This document shows, one piece after another, positions 19,246 through 28,168 of a stretch of DNA of 64,000 nt (within the stretch, counting starts at the first letter, position 1; the number at the start of each line of letters is the position of its first letter). The DNA is from Jejuia sp047345485 (GTDB taxonomy: Bacteria; Bacteroidota; Bacteroidia; Flavobacteriales; Flavobacteriaceae). The translations under genes were made by a program, and so were the position numbers. The stretch lies in NCBI RefSeq assembly GCF_047345485.1, contig NZ_JBLFEN010000001.1, positions 62,001 through 126,000 on the forward strand, given 5' to 3'. The notes beneath the pieces were generated by a model. The model saw nothing but the letters and a program-made list of their open reading frames with translations, did no database searches and was not told where the DNA came from.

Positions 19246-19992
19246 TTATCCTTTTTCTGGCATGTATGATAAATCTGTTCGCATCATGCCTCTGTGTTCT
19301 ACATATTGGTCTATATAACTCATTAGTTTGTTAAATACTTCGTAACGATCTGGACCTAAAACGTCTCTATTCATTTTAGATGTTGTGGCGCTATCTACTT
19401 CGTCTACAGCAGCTACAGATACTAAATAGTAGTTTTTCATGGTGCCAAATCCTGTATGGTATATATTGTAATATTCTTTTGAGTTTTTTTCTTCAAACAT
19501 GGCTTTAATAGCTTTCATACTCTCTTTTACCTCGTCTTTGTTTTCTGCTTGGTAATGTAATTCGTACCATACACGATAGTTTTGATTAGAGGTATCTGTA
19601 CCTTCGGGCGCTTTATAACTTAACTCATCTACACTATGTATTATATACGAACCATTTGCGGTGGTGTAGGATTCTATACGTTTAACCATATCTTTAAACG
19701 TATCTCCCATGGTTTCTACCATAGCAGCCATAGGTTTTTTGTCTAGTTCTGCCATATTATCTATGGGCGTAATGTAATAGTATGTAAAATCGTCTTGCGC
19801 TGCTGTAAGCCATTGTGTTTCTACATTATGTGTTTCACAGGCTTTATTAAATTCTTTTACAATTTTTTCGTAGGCCATTGCTTTTGATGGTTTTACATTG
19901 TCTTGAAATACTGTAAACATTTGTTGCGCTGTTACATGTAATGTAAAAACACTGATTACTACTAGTAATAAAATTGATTTGATGGTTTTCAT
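19246..19992 (-). CDS. Secreted protein of unknown function, possibly a tandem ABM-like fold
   Basis: The 248-aa product has a signal peptide (MKTIKSILLLVVISVFTLHVTAQ). The mature protein has two halves with similar patterns: MFTVFQDNVKPSKAMAYEKIV..TQWLTAAQDDFTYYYITPI, and YRVWYELHYQAENKDEVKESM..YNIYHTGFGTMKNYYLVSVA. Such strand-helix-strand halves resemble the dimeric alpha-beta barrel (antibiotic biosynthesis monooxygenase-like) fold, but this is by eye only. It is monocistronic, ending at the rnpB terminator. Function unknown. Confidence 0.75.
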   Translation of the reverse strand: MKTIKSILLLVVISVFTLHVTAQQMFTVFQDNVKPSKAMAYEKIVKEFNKACETHNVETQWLTAAQDDFTYYYITPIDNMAELDKKPMAAMVETMGDTFKDMVKRIESYTTANGSYIIHSVDELSYKAPEGTDTSNQNYRVWYELHYQAENKDEVKESMKAIKAMFEEKNSKEYYNIYHTGFGTMKNYYLVSVAAVDEVDSATTSKMNRDVLGPDRYEVFNKLMSYIDQYVEHRGMMRTDLSYMPEKG

Positions 19993-20154
19993 AATTTATG
20001 GTTTTAAAAGTTAGAATTAAAAATTAAACCATAACTGTACTCAAAAAAAAATGTTTTTTGATTTTTTGAGCAAAGATTTTGTAGAGTACGGGACTCTTAA
20101 GGAGATGACTAAGTTACTGAAAAAAAGCTAATTATAGTTAACATATGTTAATTC

Positions 20155-20694
20155 TCAAACATTTTTAAAAAAACTAAATGCACTACTTCCATAGTTTTTT
20201 TGGTGCGAGAAGTGAGATAACTGCGATAAGTCTGTATGCTTAGAGTGTTCTATTATTAATATTCCTTCGTTGCCTAACATATTATTTTTAAAAATAAGTT
20301 CTGGTAGTTTTGCAAATTGCTCATCTGAGAAGTTATATGGCGGATCTGCAAAAATAATATCTGCTTGCTGTTTAGCGTTTTCTAAAAATTTAAACACATC
20401 ACTTTTTATAGTGTCAATAGACATGTTAAATTTTTCGGCAGTTTCATTAATAAATTTAATGCAGCCAAAGTTTTTATCAACACAGGTAATACGTTTTGTA
20501 CCTCTAGAGGCAAATTCGTAACTTATATTACCAGTACCCGCAAATAGGTCTAAAACTGAAATTTCATCAAAATAATACGTGTTATTTAAAATATTGAATA
20601 GGGATTCCTTAGCCATATCTGTAGTAGGGCGTACAGGTAATTTTTTTGGCGCTACAATTTTTCTACTTTTATGTGTTCCTGATATAATGCGCAT
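20155..20694 (-). CDS. rsmD: 16S rRNA (guanine966-N2)-methyltransferase RsmD
   Basis: The 179-aa Rossmann-fold methyltransferase starts MRIISGTHKSRKI. It has the S-adenosylmethionine loop VLDLFAGTGNISYEFASRG and the N6/N2-methyltransferase motif DPPYNF (IIFADPPYNF), which together with the N-terminal GxxxSR(K)I pattern are typical of RsmD. It methylates G966 of 16S rRNA during 30S assembly. Its start codon overlaps the upstream gene's stop by 1 bp, indicating translational coupling. Confidence 0.93.
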   Translation of the reverse strand: MRIISGTHKSRKIVAPKKLPVRPTTDMAKESLFNILNNTYYFDEISVLDLFAGTGNISYEFASRGTKRITCVDKNFGCIKFINETAEKFNMSIDTIKSDVFKFLENAKQQADIIFADPPYNFSDEQFAKLPELIFKNNMLGNEGILIIEHSKHTDLSQLSHFSHQKNYGSSAFSFFKNV

Positions 20695-21512
20695 TAAAAG
20701 CTATTTGCTATAATAAAATTAGAATATTTAGAATCTCTATCGTTGGGAATAGTAATGTTACCTTGGTGTAAAGAAATATTCCTGATGTATTTATAAGCGA
20801 TGTTATATAAATCGTCTTCAAGAGCAACATTTCCTATTAAAACAAGATGTATAGTTTCGGGATTATACCCAAGCTGCTCTATTGTAAATAGCAGGTAATA
20901 GATAAAATCCTCTGGATTATCATACTCAAAAGTATTGTAAAGATTTAGCTTGTTGCGTTCTAAGGCAATTATTTCAAAATGATGCGCCGTTATGTGTGCA
21001 TACACTTTGCTAGTGCTATTTTCTTTTTCAAGTTTAAGTACTTCTTCTACTAATAGTGTAGAATAGTGTTTAAAGGTAAATTCTCCAAAAGCTTCGTAAA
21101 TGTAATTATTAACATTTATATAGGGTACGTATACATTTACACTATCATTTACTTCTAGAGTATCATAGCATAAGACATCAGATTTTAGAATCTTAGAATT
21201 AAATTTTAAATAATCGGCTAAATAGTCTGCATTAAATAAAGGTTTAGGTACTAGTGTAGATAATTCGTTTTCATGAATCACTAAAATATCATCAAATACA
21301 GTTTTAAGGTAATCTCTAATATCAAAATAATGCATTATCCGCTCTAGAGCTTCATAGGGATTATTTTTTTTATCAAAAGGGATATGCTCAAAATTTGTAA
21401 TTGAGTTTGAAGCTGTATTTAGGACACAAAAAGAAAGTCCACTCAAACTAATTTGAATGGACAACTTTTTATCTGTAATTGTATCTAAACTTTTAGTCTT
21501 TTTTAGTGCCAT
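20694..21512 (-). CDS. DUF3822-family protein
   Basis: The 272-aa soluble protein resembles the Bacteroidota family DUF3822, with the pattern LSIQISLSGLSFCVLN, a central YVPYINVNNYIYEAFGEF and a C-terminal IHLVLIGNVALEDDLY. The N- and C-terminal halves recall an actin/ASKHA fold as in type IV pilus PilM-like proteins, which is only an impression. In this phylum it is commonly next to rsmD, as here. It overlaps the upstream membrane protein gene by 20 bp. Function unknown. Confidence 0.85.
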   Translation of the reverse strand: MALKKTKSLDTITDKKLSIQISLSGLSFCVLNTASNSITNFEHIPFDKKNNPYEALERIMHYFDIRDYLKTVFDDILVIHENELSTLVPKPLFNADYLADYLKFNSKILKSDVLCYDTLEVNDSVNVYVPYINVNNYIYEAFGEFTFKHYSTLLVEEVLKLEKENSTSKVYAHITAHHFEIIALERNKLNLYNTFEYDNPEDFIYYLLFTIEQLGYNPETIHLVLIGNVALEDDLYNIAYKYIRNISLHQGNITIPNDRDSKYSNFIIANSF

Positions 21513-22233
21513 AAGTTTTTGGCCAGTTACCTATAGTTTTTATTTCATCCATAGAACCAACTTTAATTTCATCTCCATTTACGGCTTCTACAGAAAGCAC
21601 TTGGTTTTCTTGCATTACCAATTCTTTTGGTTGATCAAAAAGAATAATATCTTTTTTTACTGAAGCTTCAAAAACAGGAATATTAATGTCGTTTTGTTCT
21701 AAATAACCAGCTTGTAATTTAAACTTAGCGCCTGCTTCACCAACAGGAACATTCATCATCGTTTTGTACCTATCAGAATTTTTGAATATAGAATCTTTAA
21801 CGGATCTTGTACCTAAAGTATCAATTATAACAACATCTTTAGTCATAGTAGTTAAACCAAACCTTTTATTCGCTTCTTTATCAATAATACTCGAATCTCT
21901 ACGTTGTGTTAATGTAAATTCTGCAGTATCAATAAACTTTACTAAGTTATCCCAGTTGCCTTCAAATTTACCAGTAACAGTTTTATGGGCTAATTGTGCT
22001 TCTCTAATATCTTCTAAACTTTTAATAACTTCAGCATAACGCTTTTCTTTCTCTTGGTTAAAAAGAATAGGGTTGTAAATAGACATAAATGTTAAATACC
22101 CTAAAGCAAAAATACCTATCCATAACACAAGCATTAATACTGGTCTTAATTTGCTTGGTATAAATTTGTCAATAAGTTTTACTAATCCAATAGTAACAAG
22201 TATTACTGCAATAACTCCTATAATAAACATCAT
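21493..22233 (-). CDS. Membrane-anchored protein of unknown function
   Basis: The 246-aa product has two N-terminal hydrophobic helices (about residues 2-20 and 32-51) followed by a charged, possibly coiled-coil segment (QEKEKRYAEVIKSLEDIREAQLAHK) and a beta-rich domain (NIPVFEASVKKDIILFDQPKEL). The sequence between helix and domain looks like the start of a pilin-like pseudopilus subunit, but no prepilin site is visible. It is first in the operon with DUF3822 and rsmD (20-bp overlap). Function unknown. Confidence 0.8.
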   Translation of the reverse strand: MMFIIGVIAVILVTIGLVKLIDKFIPSKLRPVLMLVLWIGIFALGYLTFMSIYNPILFNQEKEKRYAEVIKSLEDIREAQLAHKTVTGKFEGNWDNLVKFIDTAEFTLTQRRDSSIIDKEANKRFGLTTMTKDVVIIDTLGTRSVKDSIFKNSDRYKTMMNVPVGEAGAKFKLQAGYLEQNDINIPVFEASVKKDIILFDQPKELVMQENQVLSVEAVNGDEIKVGSMDEIKTIGNWPKTYGTKKD

Positions 22234-22326
22234 AGTCTTAAAATTTGTTTAAAGTTTTTTAATGGTCTCTCGCAAATCTACAATTTTTTTTCAATGGTTA
22301 AAACTATACTTAATAAAAATCATTTC

Positions 22327-22334
22327 TATATTTG
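22327..22334 (+). promoter_or_regulatory. -7 promoter element (TATATTTG) for the RecD-like helicase
   Basis: Fits TAnnTTTG, 29 bp before the ATG at 22364, in the divergent region between this gene and the rsmD operon. Confidence 0.5.
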
Positions 22335-22363
22335 AATAATTTCTAAATCCTTTTTTCTTTTTT

Positions 22364-23788
22364 ATGACTTCGGCAGAATTTTATTCTCTAGTAAAACAAC
22401 ATTTTCCTTTTCAGCCTACCATAAAACAAGATATTGTTTTACAGCAACTGTCTCAGTTTATATTTAGTAAAGCATCAAATTCTATTTATTTGTTAAAAGG
22501 TTACGCAGGTACTGGTAAAACTACTATTGTGAGTACCATTGTTAATAATTTATGGAAAGCAAAAATGAGTGCGGTGTTATTAGCGCCTACTGGTAGAGCT
22601 GCTAAGGTAATTTCTAATTATTCTAAAAAAGAGGCATTTACCATTCATAAAAAAATATATTTTCCAAAAAAAAATTCTGGAGGTGGTGTAAAATTTGTGT
22701 TGCAACCCAATAAGCATAAAAACACCATTTTTATAGTAGATGAAGCTTCAATGATTCCCGATACGCCAGGAGATTCTAAATTATTCGAAAACGGTTCTTT
22801 ATTAGATGATTTAATGCAGTATGTATATTCTGGTTTTAAATGCAAACTGTTACTTATTGGCGATACCGCGCAATTACCACCAGTTAAATTAGATATAAGT
22901 CCAGCTTTAGACGAGAATAAGTTGGCATTAAATTATAATAAAGAAGTCACTAAAATGGAGTTGGACGAGGTTGTGCGACAAGAGGCAGACTCTGGTATTT
23001 TAATAAATGCTACAGCCTTACGAGAAACCTTGGCTAGCAGTTTTTTAGATACTTTTAAATTTGAATTACAGGGGTTTACAGATATTGTACGATTAGTAGA
23101 TGGTTACGAAATTATGGATGCCATTAACGACGCCTACAGTAATTTAGGTAATGAAGATACTGCTATTATTGTACGTAGTAATAAGCGTGCCAATATGTAT
23201 AACCAACAAATACGAAGCAGGATTTTATTTAATGAGCATGAGCTAAGTTCTGGCGATTACTTAATGGTAGTTAAAAATAATTATTTTTGGATAAAACCTA
23301 CTACAGAAGCTGGTTTTATAGCAAACGGCGATATTGTTGAAGTACTAGAAATTTTTAGTATTGTAGAATTATATGGTTTTCGCTTCGCGGAAGTAAAAGT
23401 ACGTATGGTAGATTACCCAAAAATGAAACCTTTTGAAACCGTATTGCTTTTAGACACTATTACTGCAGAAACACCATCTCTATCTTATGAGGATTCTAAT
23501 AGATTGTACCAAGAAGTAATGAAGGATTTTGAAAACGAAACCAGCAACTATAAAAAATTTTTAAAAGTAAAATCCAATAAACATTTTAATGCATTACAGG
23601 TTAAATTCTCGTATGCAATAACTTGTCATAAATCGCAAGGTGGACAGTGGAATACGGTTTTTGTAGAACAACCTTATTTACCCAATGGTATAGATGTTGA
23701 TTATTTACGATGGCTTTACACCGCAGTAACTAGAGCAAAAGAAAAATTATATCTTATAGGATTTAAAAATGATTTTTTTGAAGCGTAA
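22364..23788 (+). CDS. RecD-like superfamily 1 DNA helicase
   Basis: The 474-aa ATPase has Walker A KGYAGTGKTTIVS, motif Ib LAPTGRAAKVI, Walker B FIVDEASMIPD, LLIGDTAQLPPV, and C-terminal UvrD/RecD motifs YAITCHKSQGGQW and YTAVTRAKEKLYLIGF. This is the pattern of the AAA_30/UvrD_C_2 helicases related to RecD2/Dda, without the long N-terminal domain of RecD. Such proteins unwind DNA 5' to 3' in repair or replication restart. The gene is alone, with its own promoter element. The helicase class is clear; the specific pathway is not. Confidence 0.92.
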   Translation: MTSAEFYSLVKQHFPFQPTIKQDIVLQQLSQFIFSKASNSIYLLKGYAGTGKTTIVSTIVNNLWKAKMSAVLLAPTGRAAKVISNYSKKEAFTIHKKIYFPKKNSGGGVKFVLQPNKHKNTIFIVDEASMIPDTPGDSKLFENGSLLDDLMQYVYSGFKCKLLLIGDTAQLPPVKLDISPALDENKLALNYNKEVTKMELDEVVRQEADSGILINATALRETLASSFLDTFKFELQGFTDIVRLVDGYEIMDAINDAYSNLGNEDTAIIVRSNKRANMYNQQIRSRILFNEHELSSGDYLMVVKNNYFWIKPTTEAGFIANGDIVEVLEIFSIVELYGFRFAEVKVRMVDYPKMKPFETVLLLDTITAETPSLSYEDSNRLYQEVMKDFENETSNYKKFLKVKSNKHFNALQVKFSYAITCHKSQGGQWNTVFVEQPYLPNGIDVDYLRWLYTAVTRAKEKLYLIGFKNDFFEA

Positions 23789-23971
23789 AATAATTATAGA
23801 TTTTAGTAGCAGTAAAGAGTTTGTATAGTTCTTATTAAGTTTAGTAATTACATTTAAAATATTTTAATGCGTTGCTAAAAATTGGGCTTTTTACTTTATC
23901 AAAAAAATAGTTGTAGATTGGTTTACACAAAAATTAACAAAATAAAGTCCTCTTTAAGGATTTAGTAGTTT

Positions 23972-24547
23972 ATGACACCAGAAACAGTACTTAGTATTTG
24001 CTTAGGCATTGGGTTATCAGCTTCCGTCGGTTTTCGGGTGTTTTTACCTTTATTCGCATTAAGTTTAGCAGCTTACTTTAATGTTTGGCAGCTTAACGAA
24101 TCTTGGCAATGGGTAGGAGGGATACCAGCACTTATTACATTAGGTGTTGCAACCTTAGTCGAAATTTGTGCCTATTTTATTCCTTATATTGATAACTTAT
24201 TAGACAGTATTGCAGTGCCTTTGGCTGCCATAGCAGGTACAGCTGTAATGTTATCTACAGTTGCAGATTTAAGTGAAGTTACCACTTGGGCTTTAGCTAT
24301 TATAGCAGGTGGTGGTACTGCAGCAGCTATTGCAGGTACATCAGGCACCACACGATTAGCATCTACAGCAACTACGGGTGGTTTAGCAAATCCTATTGTA
24401 GCAACACTAGAAACAGGTTCATCGGTAGTAATGTCTACCCTTTCCATTTTTGTACCTATTGTGGCTATTATTCTGGCAGTTGTTATTTTAGTTGTTATTT
24501 TTAAATTTTTTATCCGTTTCAAAACAAAGAAGAAACCAATTGGATAA
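23972..24547 (+). CDS. DUF4126-family membrane protein
   Basis: The 191-aa protein is strongly hydrophobic with about four to five membrane segments (LSICLGIGLSASVGFRVFLPLFALSL at the N-terminus, VVILVVIFKFFIRFK at the C-terminus). It has a Gly/Ala/Thr-rich centre (AIIAGGGTAAAIAGTSGTTR, GLANPIVATLETGSS) characteristic of DUF4126. Function unknown. It lies 39 bp before kdsB, which has its own promoter-like element. Confidence 0.88.
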   Translation: MTPETVLSICLGIGLSASVGFRVFLPLFALSLAAYFNVWQLNESWQWVGGIPALITLGVATLVEICAYFIPYIDNLLDSIAVPLAAIAGTAVMLSTVADLSEVTTWALAIIAGGGTAAAIAGTSGTTRLASTATTGGLANPIVATLETGSSVVMSTLSIFVPIVAIILAVVILVVIFKFFIRFKTKKKPIG

Positions 24548-24555
24548 ATATTTGG

Positions 24556-24563
24556 TATTTTTG
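24556..24563 (+). promoter_or_regulatory. -7 promoter element (TATTTTTG) for kdsB
   Basis: Fits TAnnTTTG and lies 23 bp before the kdsB ATG. Confidence 0.5.
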
Positions 24564-24586
24564 ATATTTCAATTTATAACCGTTAC

Positions 24587-25315
24587 ATGAAAATTATTTC
24601 GATGATTCCTGCGCGTTATAGCGCATCTCGATTTCCAGGTAAGCTCATGCAAGATTTAGGAGGTAAAACTGTAATTCTCCAAACGTATCAAGCTACTGTG
24701 GCCACCAATTTATTTGATGATGTTATTGTAGTTACCGATAGCACTGTTATTTATGATGAAATTGCTACTAATGGAGGTAAAGTAATGCTTAGTAAAAAAG
24801 AGCATGATTGTGGCAGTGATAGAATAGCAGAAGCTATTGAGCATCTAGATGTTGATGTTGTGGTTAATGTACAGGGAGATGAGCCATTTACCGACGAGGT
24901 TTCTTTACGAAAATTGATAGCTGTTTTTAAAGAAGACACTAAGAAAGAAGTGGATTTAGCATCTTTAATGGTACACATTTCTAATGAAGATGAGATTAAA
25001 AACCCAAACACGGTAAAAGTAGTTTTAGATAATAAAAATTTCGCGTTGTATTTTTCTCGAAGCCCAATACCATATCCTCGTGATACTTCGGTAGCTGTTA
25101 AATATTACAAGCACAAAGGTGTGTATGCTTTTAGAAAAGACGCACTTTTAGACTTTTATCGTTTACCAATGTTAACCCTAGAAGCTTCAGAAAAACTTGA
25201 ACAATTACGATATTTAGAATACGGGAAACGTATTAAAATGGTAGAAACATCTGTAGAAGGTGTTGAAATTGATACGCCTGAAGATTTAGAACGCGCAAAG
25301 AAACTATGGAAATAG
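24587..25315 (+). CDS. kdsB: 3-deoxy-manno-octulosonate cytidylyltransferase
   Basis: The 242-aa product carries the KdsB nucleotide-binding start (MIPARYSASRFPGKLM), VVNVQGDEPF with its metal-binding Asp, FSRSPIPYPRD, YKHKGVYAFRKDALL, EKLEQLRYLEYG and VEIDTPEDLERAK. It activates Kdo (or, in some bacteria, 8-amino-Kdo) as CMP-sugar for lipopolysaccharide core. The HAD phosphatase gene begins 10 bp before its stop, and a candidate Kdo 8-oxidase follows, so this neighbourhood looks devoted to Kdo handling. Confidence 0.96.
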   Translation: MKIISMIPARYSASRFPGKLMQDLGGKTVILQTYQATVATNLFDDVIVVTDSTVIYDEIATNGGKVMLSKKEHDCGSDRIAEAIEHLDVDVVVNVQGDEPFTDEVSLRKLIAVFKEDTKKEVDLASLMVHISNEDEIKNPNTVKVVLDNKNFALYFSRSPIPYPRDTSVAVKYYKHKGVYAFRKDALLDFYRLPMLTLEASEKLEQLRYLEYGKRIKMVETSVEGVEIDTPEDLERAKKLWK

Positions 25316-26007
25316 ATTACAGTACTATAAAAGTAATTGGTTTTGATGCCGATGATACACTTTGGGTAAACGAAACGTATTTTCGTGAAGCAGAGCTTGA
25401 GTTTGCTAAATTACTGTCTGGGTTTGAAACGCCAAATAAGATAGACCAGGAGCTTTTTAAAAAAGAAATCGGAAATTTACCATTGTATGGTTACGGTATT
25501 AAAGCTTTTACTTTATCTATGGTAGAGTGTGCTTTAGAGCTTTCAAACTATACATTACCAAATGCAACTATTGAAAAAATTCTGAATATTGGTAAAAACA
25601 TGTTGAATAAGCCTGTAGAATTACTTGATGGTGTAGAAGAGGTTTTAGAGCAATTATCAAAAAAATATAGATTGATTTTAGCTACCAAAGGCGATTTGTT
25701 AGACCAAGAGCGTAAGTTGGAAAAATCTGGTTTAACTACTTATTTTCATCATATTGAAGTTTTAAGTGATAAGCAAAATGCTAACTACTCAAAGCTTTTA
25801 AATCATTTAGATATTAATCCTTCAGAATTTTTAATGGTAGGAAATTCATTAAAATCTGATGTTTTACCGCTAGTAAATATTAAAGCTAAGGCTATACATG
25901 TTCCCTTTCATAACACATGGGCGCATGAGATGGTTACCCAAAAAGAAACAAGTGGAAAAAAATATGAAACAATTAACACCTTGCGAGACCTTTTAAAAAT
26001 GGTGTAG
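25306..26007 (+). CDS. HAD-superfamily phosphatase (YjjG/phosphoglycolate phosphatase-like)
   Basis: The 233-aa HAD hydrolase has motif I GFDADDTLWVNE (nucleophile Asp), motif II LILATKGD, a Lys in KQNANYSKLL and motif IV MVGNSLKSDVLP. The four-helix cap inserted after motif I marks subfamily IA. The substrate is unknown. It is longer than KdsC, which lacks such a cap, so it should not be called Kdo-8-phosphate phosphatase despite overlapping kdsB by 10 bp. Confidence 0.88.
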   Translation: MEIDYSTIKVIGFDADDTLWVNETYFREAELEFAKLLSGFETPNKIDQELFKKEIGNLPLYGYGIKAFTLSMVECALELSNYTLPNATIEKILNIGKNMLNKPVELLDGVEEVLEQLSKKYRLILATKGDLLDQERKLEKSGLTTYFHHIEVLSDKQNANYSKLLNHLDINPSEFLMVGNSLKSDVLPLVNIKAKAIHVPFHNTWAHEMVTQKETSGKKYETINTLRDLLKMV

Positions 26008-26096
26008 CAAACAAAATAATAGAATACTTTAAAAAATTTTAAATACGTAAATTAAAATAATACTATTTTTACGTTTTGTAAAAGCAACAATACTAA

Positions 26097-27179
26097 ATGA
26101 GTTATAAAAACTTTCCAATGGTGCCAAGAGTTATTTTTGGCAGAGGTAGTTTCAATCAGTTAAGTGAATTATTATCCCCAAATCGCTTAAGTAATGCTGC
26201 ACCATTTATCTTTTTGGTAGATGATGTTTTTAGAACTGAAATTAACGTAACTTCTAGAATACCTATTTCTTATCAAGATAGAATTGTGTATGTATCTACA
26301 AAGGAAGAACCTAAAACATCTCAAGTAGATGCGTTGGTAGAAGATATCATATTAACTTCAAAAGAAAGACCGTCAGGTATTATAGGAATTGGAGGAGGTT
26401 CCATTTTAGATTTAGCTAAGGCCGTAGCTATAATGTTAACTAATGAAGGTAATGCTGAAGACTACCAAGGTTGGGATTTAGTAAAAAATAAAGCCATATA
26501 TCATGTTGGTATTCCAACAATTTCTGGAACAGGTGCAGAGGTTTCAAGAACCACAGTTTTAACAGGGCCAACGCGAAAGTTGGGTATAAATTCTGATTTC
26601 ACCCCATTTGATCAAGTCGTCTTAGATCCAGAAATGACAAATGGCGCTCCTAAAGAACAATGGTTTTATACAGGAATGGATTGTTTTATTCATTGCGTAG
26701 AGTCATTAAAAGGTACTTACCTAAATGCGTTTAGTAGAACCTATGGAGAGATGGCTTACAACATCTGTAAAGAGATTTATTTAGATGGTAAATTATCAAA
26801 AAAAGAAGCGCAAGATAAGTTAATGATGGCCTCATGGCATGGCGGGATGAGTATTGCATATTCTCAAGTAGGTGTAGCGCACGCCATGAGTTATGGTTTA
26901 TCCTATTTATTAGGTACTAAACACGGTATCGGTAATTGTATTGTTTTTAATCATTTAGAAGAGTTTTATTCTGAGGGTGTAAAACTTTTTAAAAAAATGG
27001 TAGAAATTCATAATATAAAGTTGCCAACAGGAATTTGTGCAGATTTAAGTGATAAAGATTTAGATACTATGATAGGTATTGCTTTAAGTTTAGAACCATT
27101 ATGGGAAAATGCTGTAGGTAAAAATTGGAAAAAAATAATTACGCCTAAAAAACTCAAAGCACTTTATATAAAAATGTAG
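26097..27179 (+). CDS. Iron-type (group III) alcohol dehydrogenase, candidate Kdo 8-oxidase (KdnB-like)
   Basis: The 360-aa protein has the group III dehydrogenase fold: NAD-binding GIIGIGGGSILDLAKAVA, GIPTISGTGAEVSRT, and metal ligands in GMDCFIHCVESLKG, QVGVAHAMSYGLSYLLG and KHGIGNCIVFNH. KdnB of Shewanella oneidensis belongs to this family and oxidises the C8 hydroxyl of Kdo, with KdnA transaminating it to 8-amino-Kdo, encoded next to a KdsB. Here it lies one gene after kdsB, so KdnB is a reasonable hypothesis. The aminotransferase KdnA is not in the immediate neighbourhood, so other alcohol substrates remain possible. Confidence 0.85.
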   Translation: MSYKNFPMVPRVIFGRGSFNQLSELLSPNRLSNAAPFIFLVDDVFRTEINVTSRIPISYQDRIVYVSTKEEPKTSQVDALVEDIILTSKERPSGIIGIGGGSILDLAKAVAIMLTNEGNAEDYQGWDLVKNKAIYHVGIPTISGTGAEVSRTTVLTGPTRKLGINSDFTPFDQVVLDPEMTNGAPKEQWFYTGMDCFIHCVESLKGTYLNAFSRTYGEMAYNICKEIYLDGKLSKKEAQDKLMMASWHGGMSIAYSQVGVAHAMSYGLSYLLGTKHGIGNCIVFNHLEEFYSEGVKLFKKMVEIHNIKLPTGICADLSDKDLDTMIGIALSLEPLWENAVGKNWKKIITPKKLKALYIKM

Positions 27180-27180
27180 T

Positions 27181-27732
27181 ATGAAGCAAAGGCTGGCTAA
27201 ATTTATTTATTTCAAATTACTGGGTTGGCAAGTTGATGGACACTATAAAACATTTCAAAACGATATTAAAAAAGCAGTAATTATTGCTGTACCTCACACA
27301 AGCTGGCACGATTTCTATATTGGAGTTCTAGTTAGAGAAGTATTAGGTATAAAAGTGAATTTTATAGGTAAAAAAGAACTTTTTATGTTCCCTTTTGGTT
27401 TTTTTTTTAAAGCCTTGGGCGGTATACCTGCAGACAGACAAAACCACCAAAATAAAGTAGAGGCTATTGTAAAATTATTTAAAGAAAATGATACATTTAG
27501 AATTGCTTTAGCACCAGAAGGTACAAGAAAAAAAGTAGATAAATGGCGTACAGGCTTCTATTACATTGCTAAAGCAGCTAAAGTGCCAGTAGTGATGTTT
27601 ACTTTAGATTTTAAAAATAAACGAAACACGTTTTCAAAACCATTTTATCCCACTGAAAATGTAGAGTGTGATTTTAAAATTTTAGAAGGATTTTTTAAAG
27701 ACGTAAAAGGTAAAATTCCAAAATATTCTTAA
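27181..27732 (+). CDS. Lysophospholipid/1-acylglycerol-3-phosphate acyltransferase-family protein
   Basis: The 183-aa protein shows the PlsC-type catalytic motif HxxxxD (VPHTSWHDFYIG) and the acyl-acceptor block ALAPEGTRKKVDKWRTGFYYIA, with the hydrophobic KLFMFPFGFFFKALGGIPADR between. It is expected to be membrane-associated and to transfer acyl chains to a lysophospholipid or related lipid. It starts 1 bp after the upstream dehydrogenase stop, so the two form an operon, and a terminator hairpin follows about 100 bp downstream. Confidence 0.9.
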   Translation: MKQRLAKFIYFKLLGWQVDGHYKTFQNDIKKAVIIAVPHTSWHDFYIGVLVREVLGIKVNFIGKKELFMFPFGFFFKALGGIPADRQNHQNKVEAIVKLFKENDTFRIALAPEGTRKKVDKWRTGFYYIAKAAKVPVVMFTLDFKNKRNTFSKPFYPTENVECDFKILEGFFKDVKGKIPKYS

Positions 27733-27835
27733 TTAAAAACAAATAGTGGCATACATTTTGATTTATAAATTGTGAGGTTAATGAAACATAAAGTAAACAA
27801 TTAATTGTCCCTAAAAAGAAACATAAACCTATTGT

Positions 27836-27868
27836 AAAAAAGCTACTTTTATTTAAGGTAGCTTTTTT
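27836..27868 (+). terminator. Rho-independent terminator after the acyltransferase gene
   Basis: Arms aaaaaagctac (27836-27846) and gtagctttttt (27858-27868) pair perfectly over 11 bp, ending in a T run. Confidence 0.75.
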
Positions 27869-27930
27869 AGTATTTATAAACTATAACTTACAAAATTGTT
27901 TTTATAAAGAATTAGCTTTGTTATTAAACT

Positions 27931-27962
27931 AAAAAAGCTGATGAATAGTCATCAGCTTTTTT
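27931..27962 (-). terminator. Terminator hairpin downstream of tRNA-Met
   Basis: Perfect 14-bp inverted repeat aaaaaagctgatga / tcatcagctttttt with the four-base loop atag. It starts 2 bp after the 3' end of the minus-strand tRNA and has T runs in both directions. Confidence 0.8.
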
Positions 27963-27964
27963 TG

Positions 27965-28038
27965 TAGCGAGAGGGGGGCACGATCCCCCGACCTCCGGGT
28001 TATGAATCCGACGCTCTAACCAACTGAGCTACCTCGCC
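27965..28038 (-). tRNA. tRNA-Met (anticodon CAT)
   Basis: The minus strand folds as a 74-nt tRNA: acceptor ggcgagg / tctcgct with G-U ends, D arm gctc-agttggtta-gagc, anticodon loop ttcataa with CAT, and a five-pair ggggg/ccccc T stem. CCA is not encoded. The T loop reads atcgtgc instead of the usual ttcrany, which is odd but, as far as I recall, recurs in flavobacterial tRNA-Met genes. It is read as elongator rather than initiator Met because the GGG/CCC anticodon-stem pairs of initiators are absent. Confidence 0.93.
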
Positions 28039-28168
28039 ATTTTGAGGTTGCAAATATATAAACAATATTAATGTACACAAACATAACTCGTGTAAAATAT
28101 TATGAAAAATAATTGTAAAACTTACCAATTAATGTATATATTGAGCAATACAAAATTTAAACACTTTC

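Noticed and set aside
24184..24522. Antisense frame inside the DUF4126 gene
   Set aside because: Shadow of a Gly/Ala/Thr-rich coding sequence on the other strand.
25306..26007. KdsC (Kdo-8-phosphate phosphatase) for the HAD gene next to kdsB
   Set aside because: The protein has a helical cap of subfamily IA and is longer than KdsC, which has no cap.
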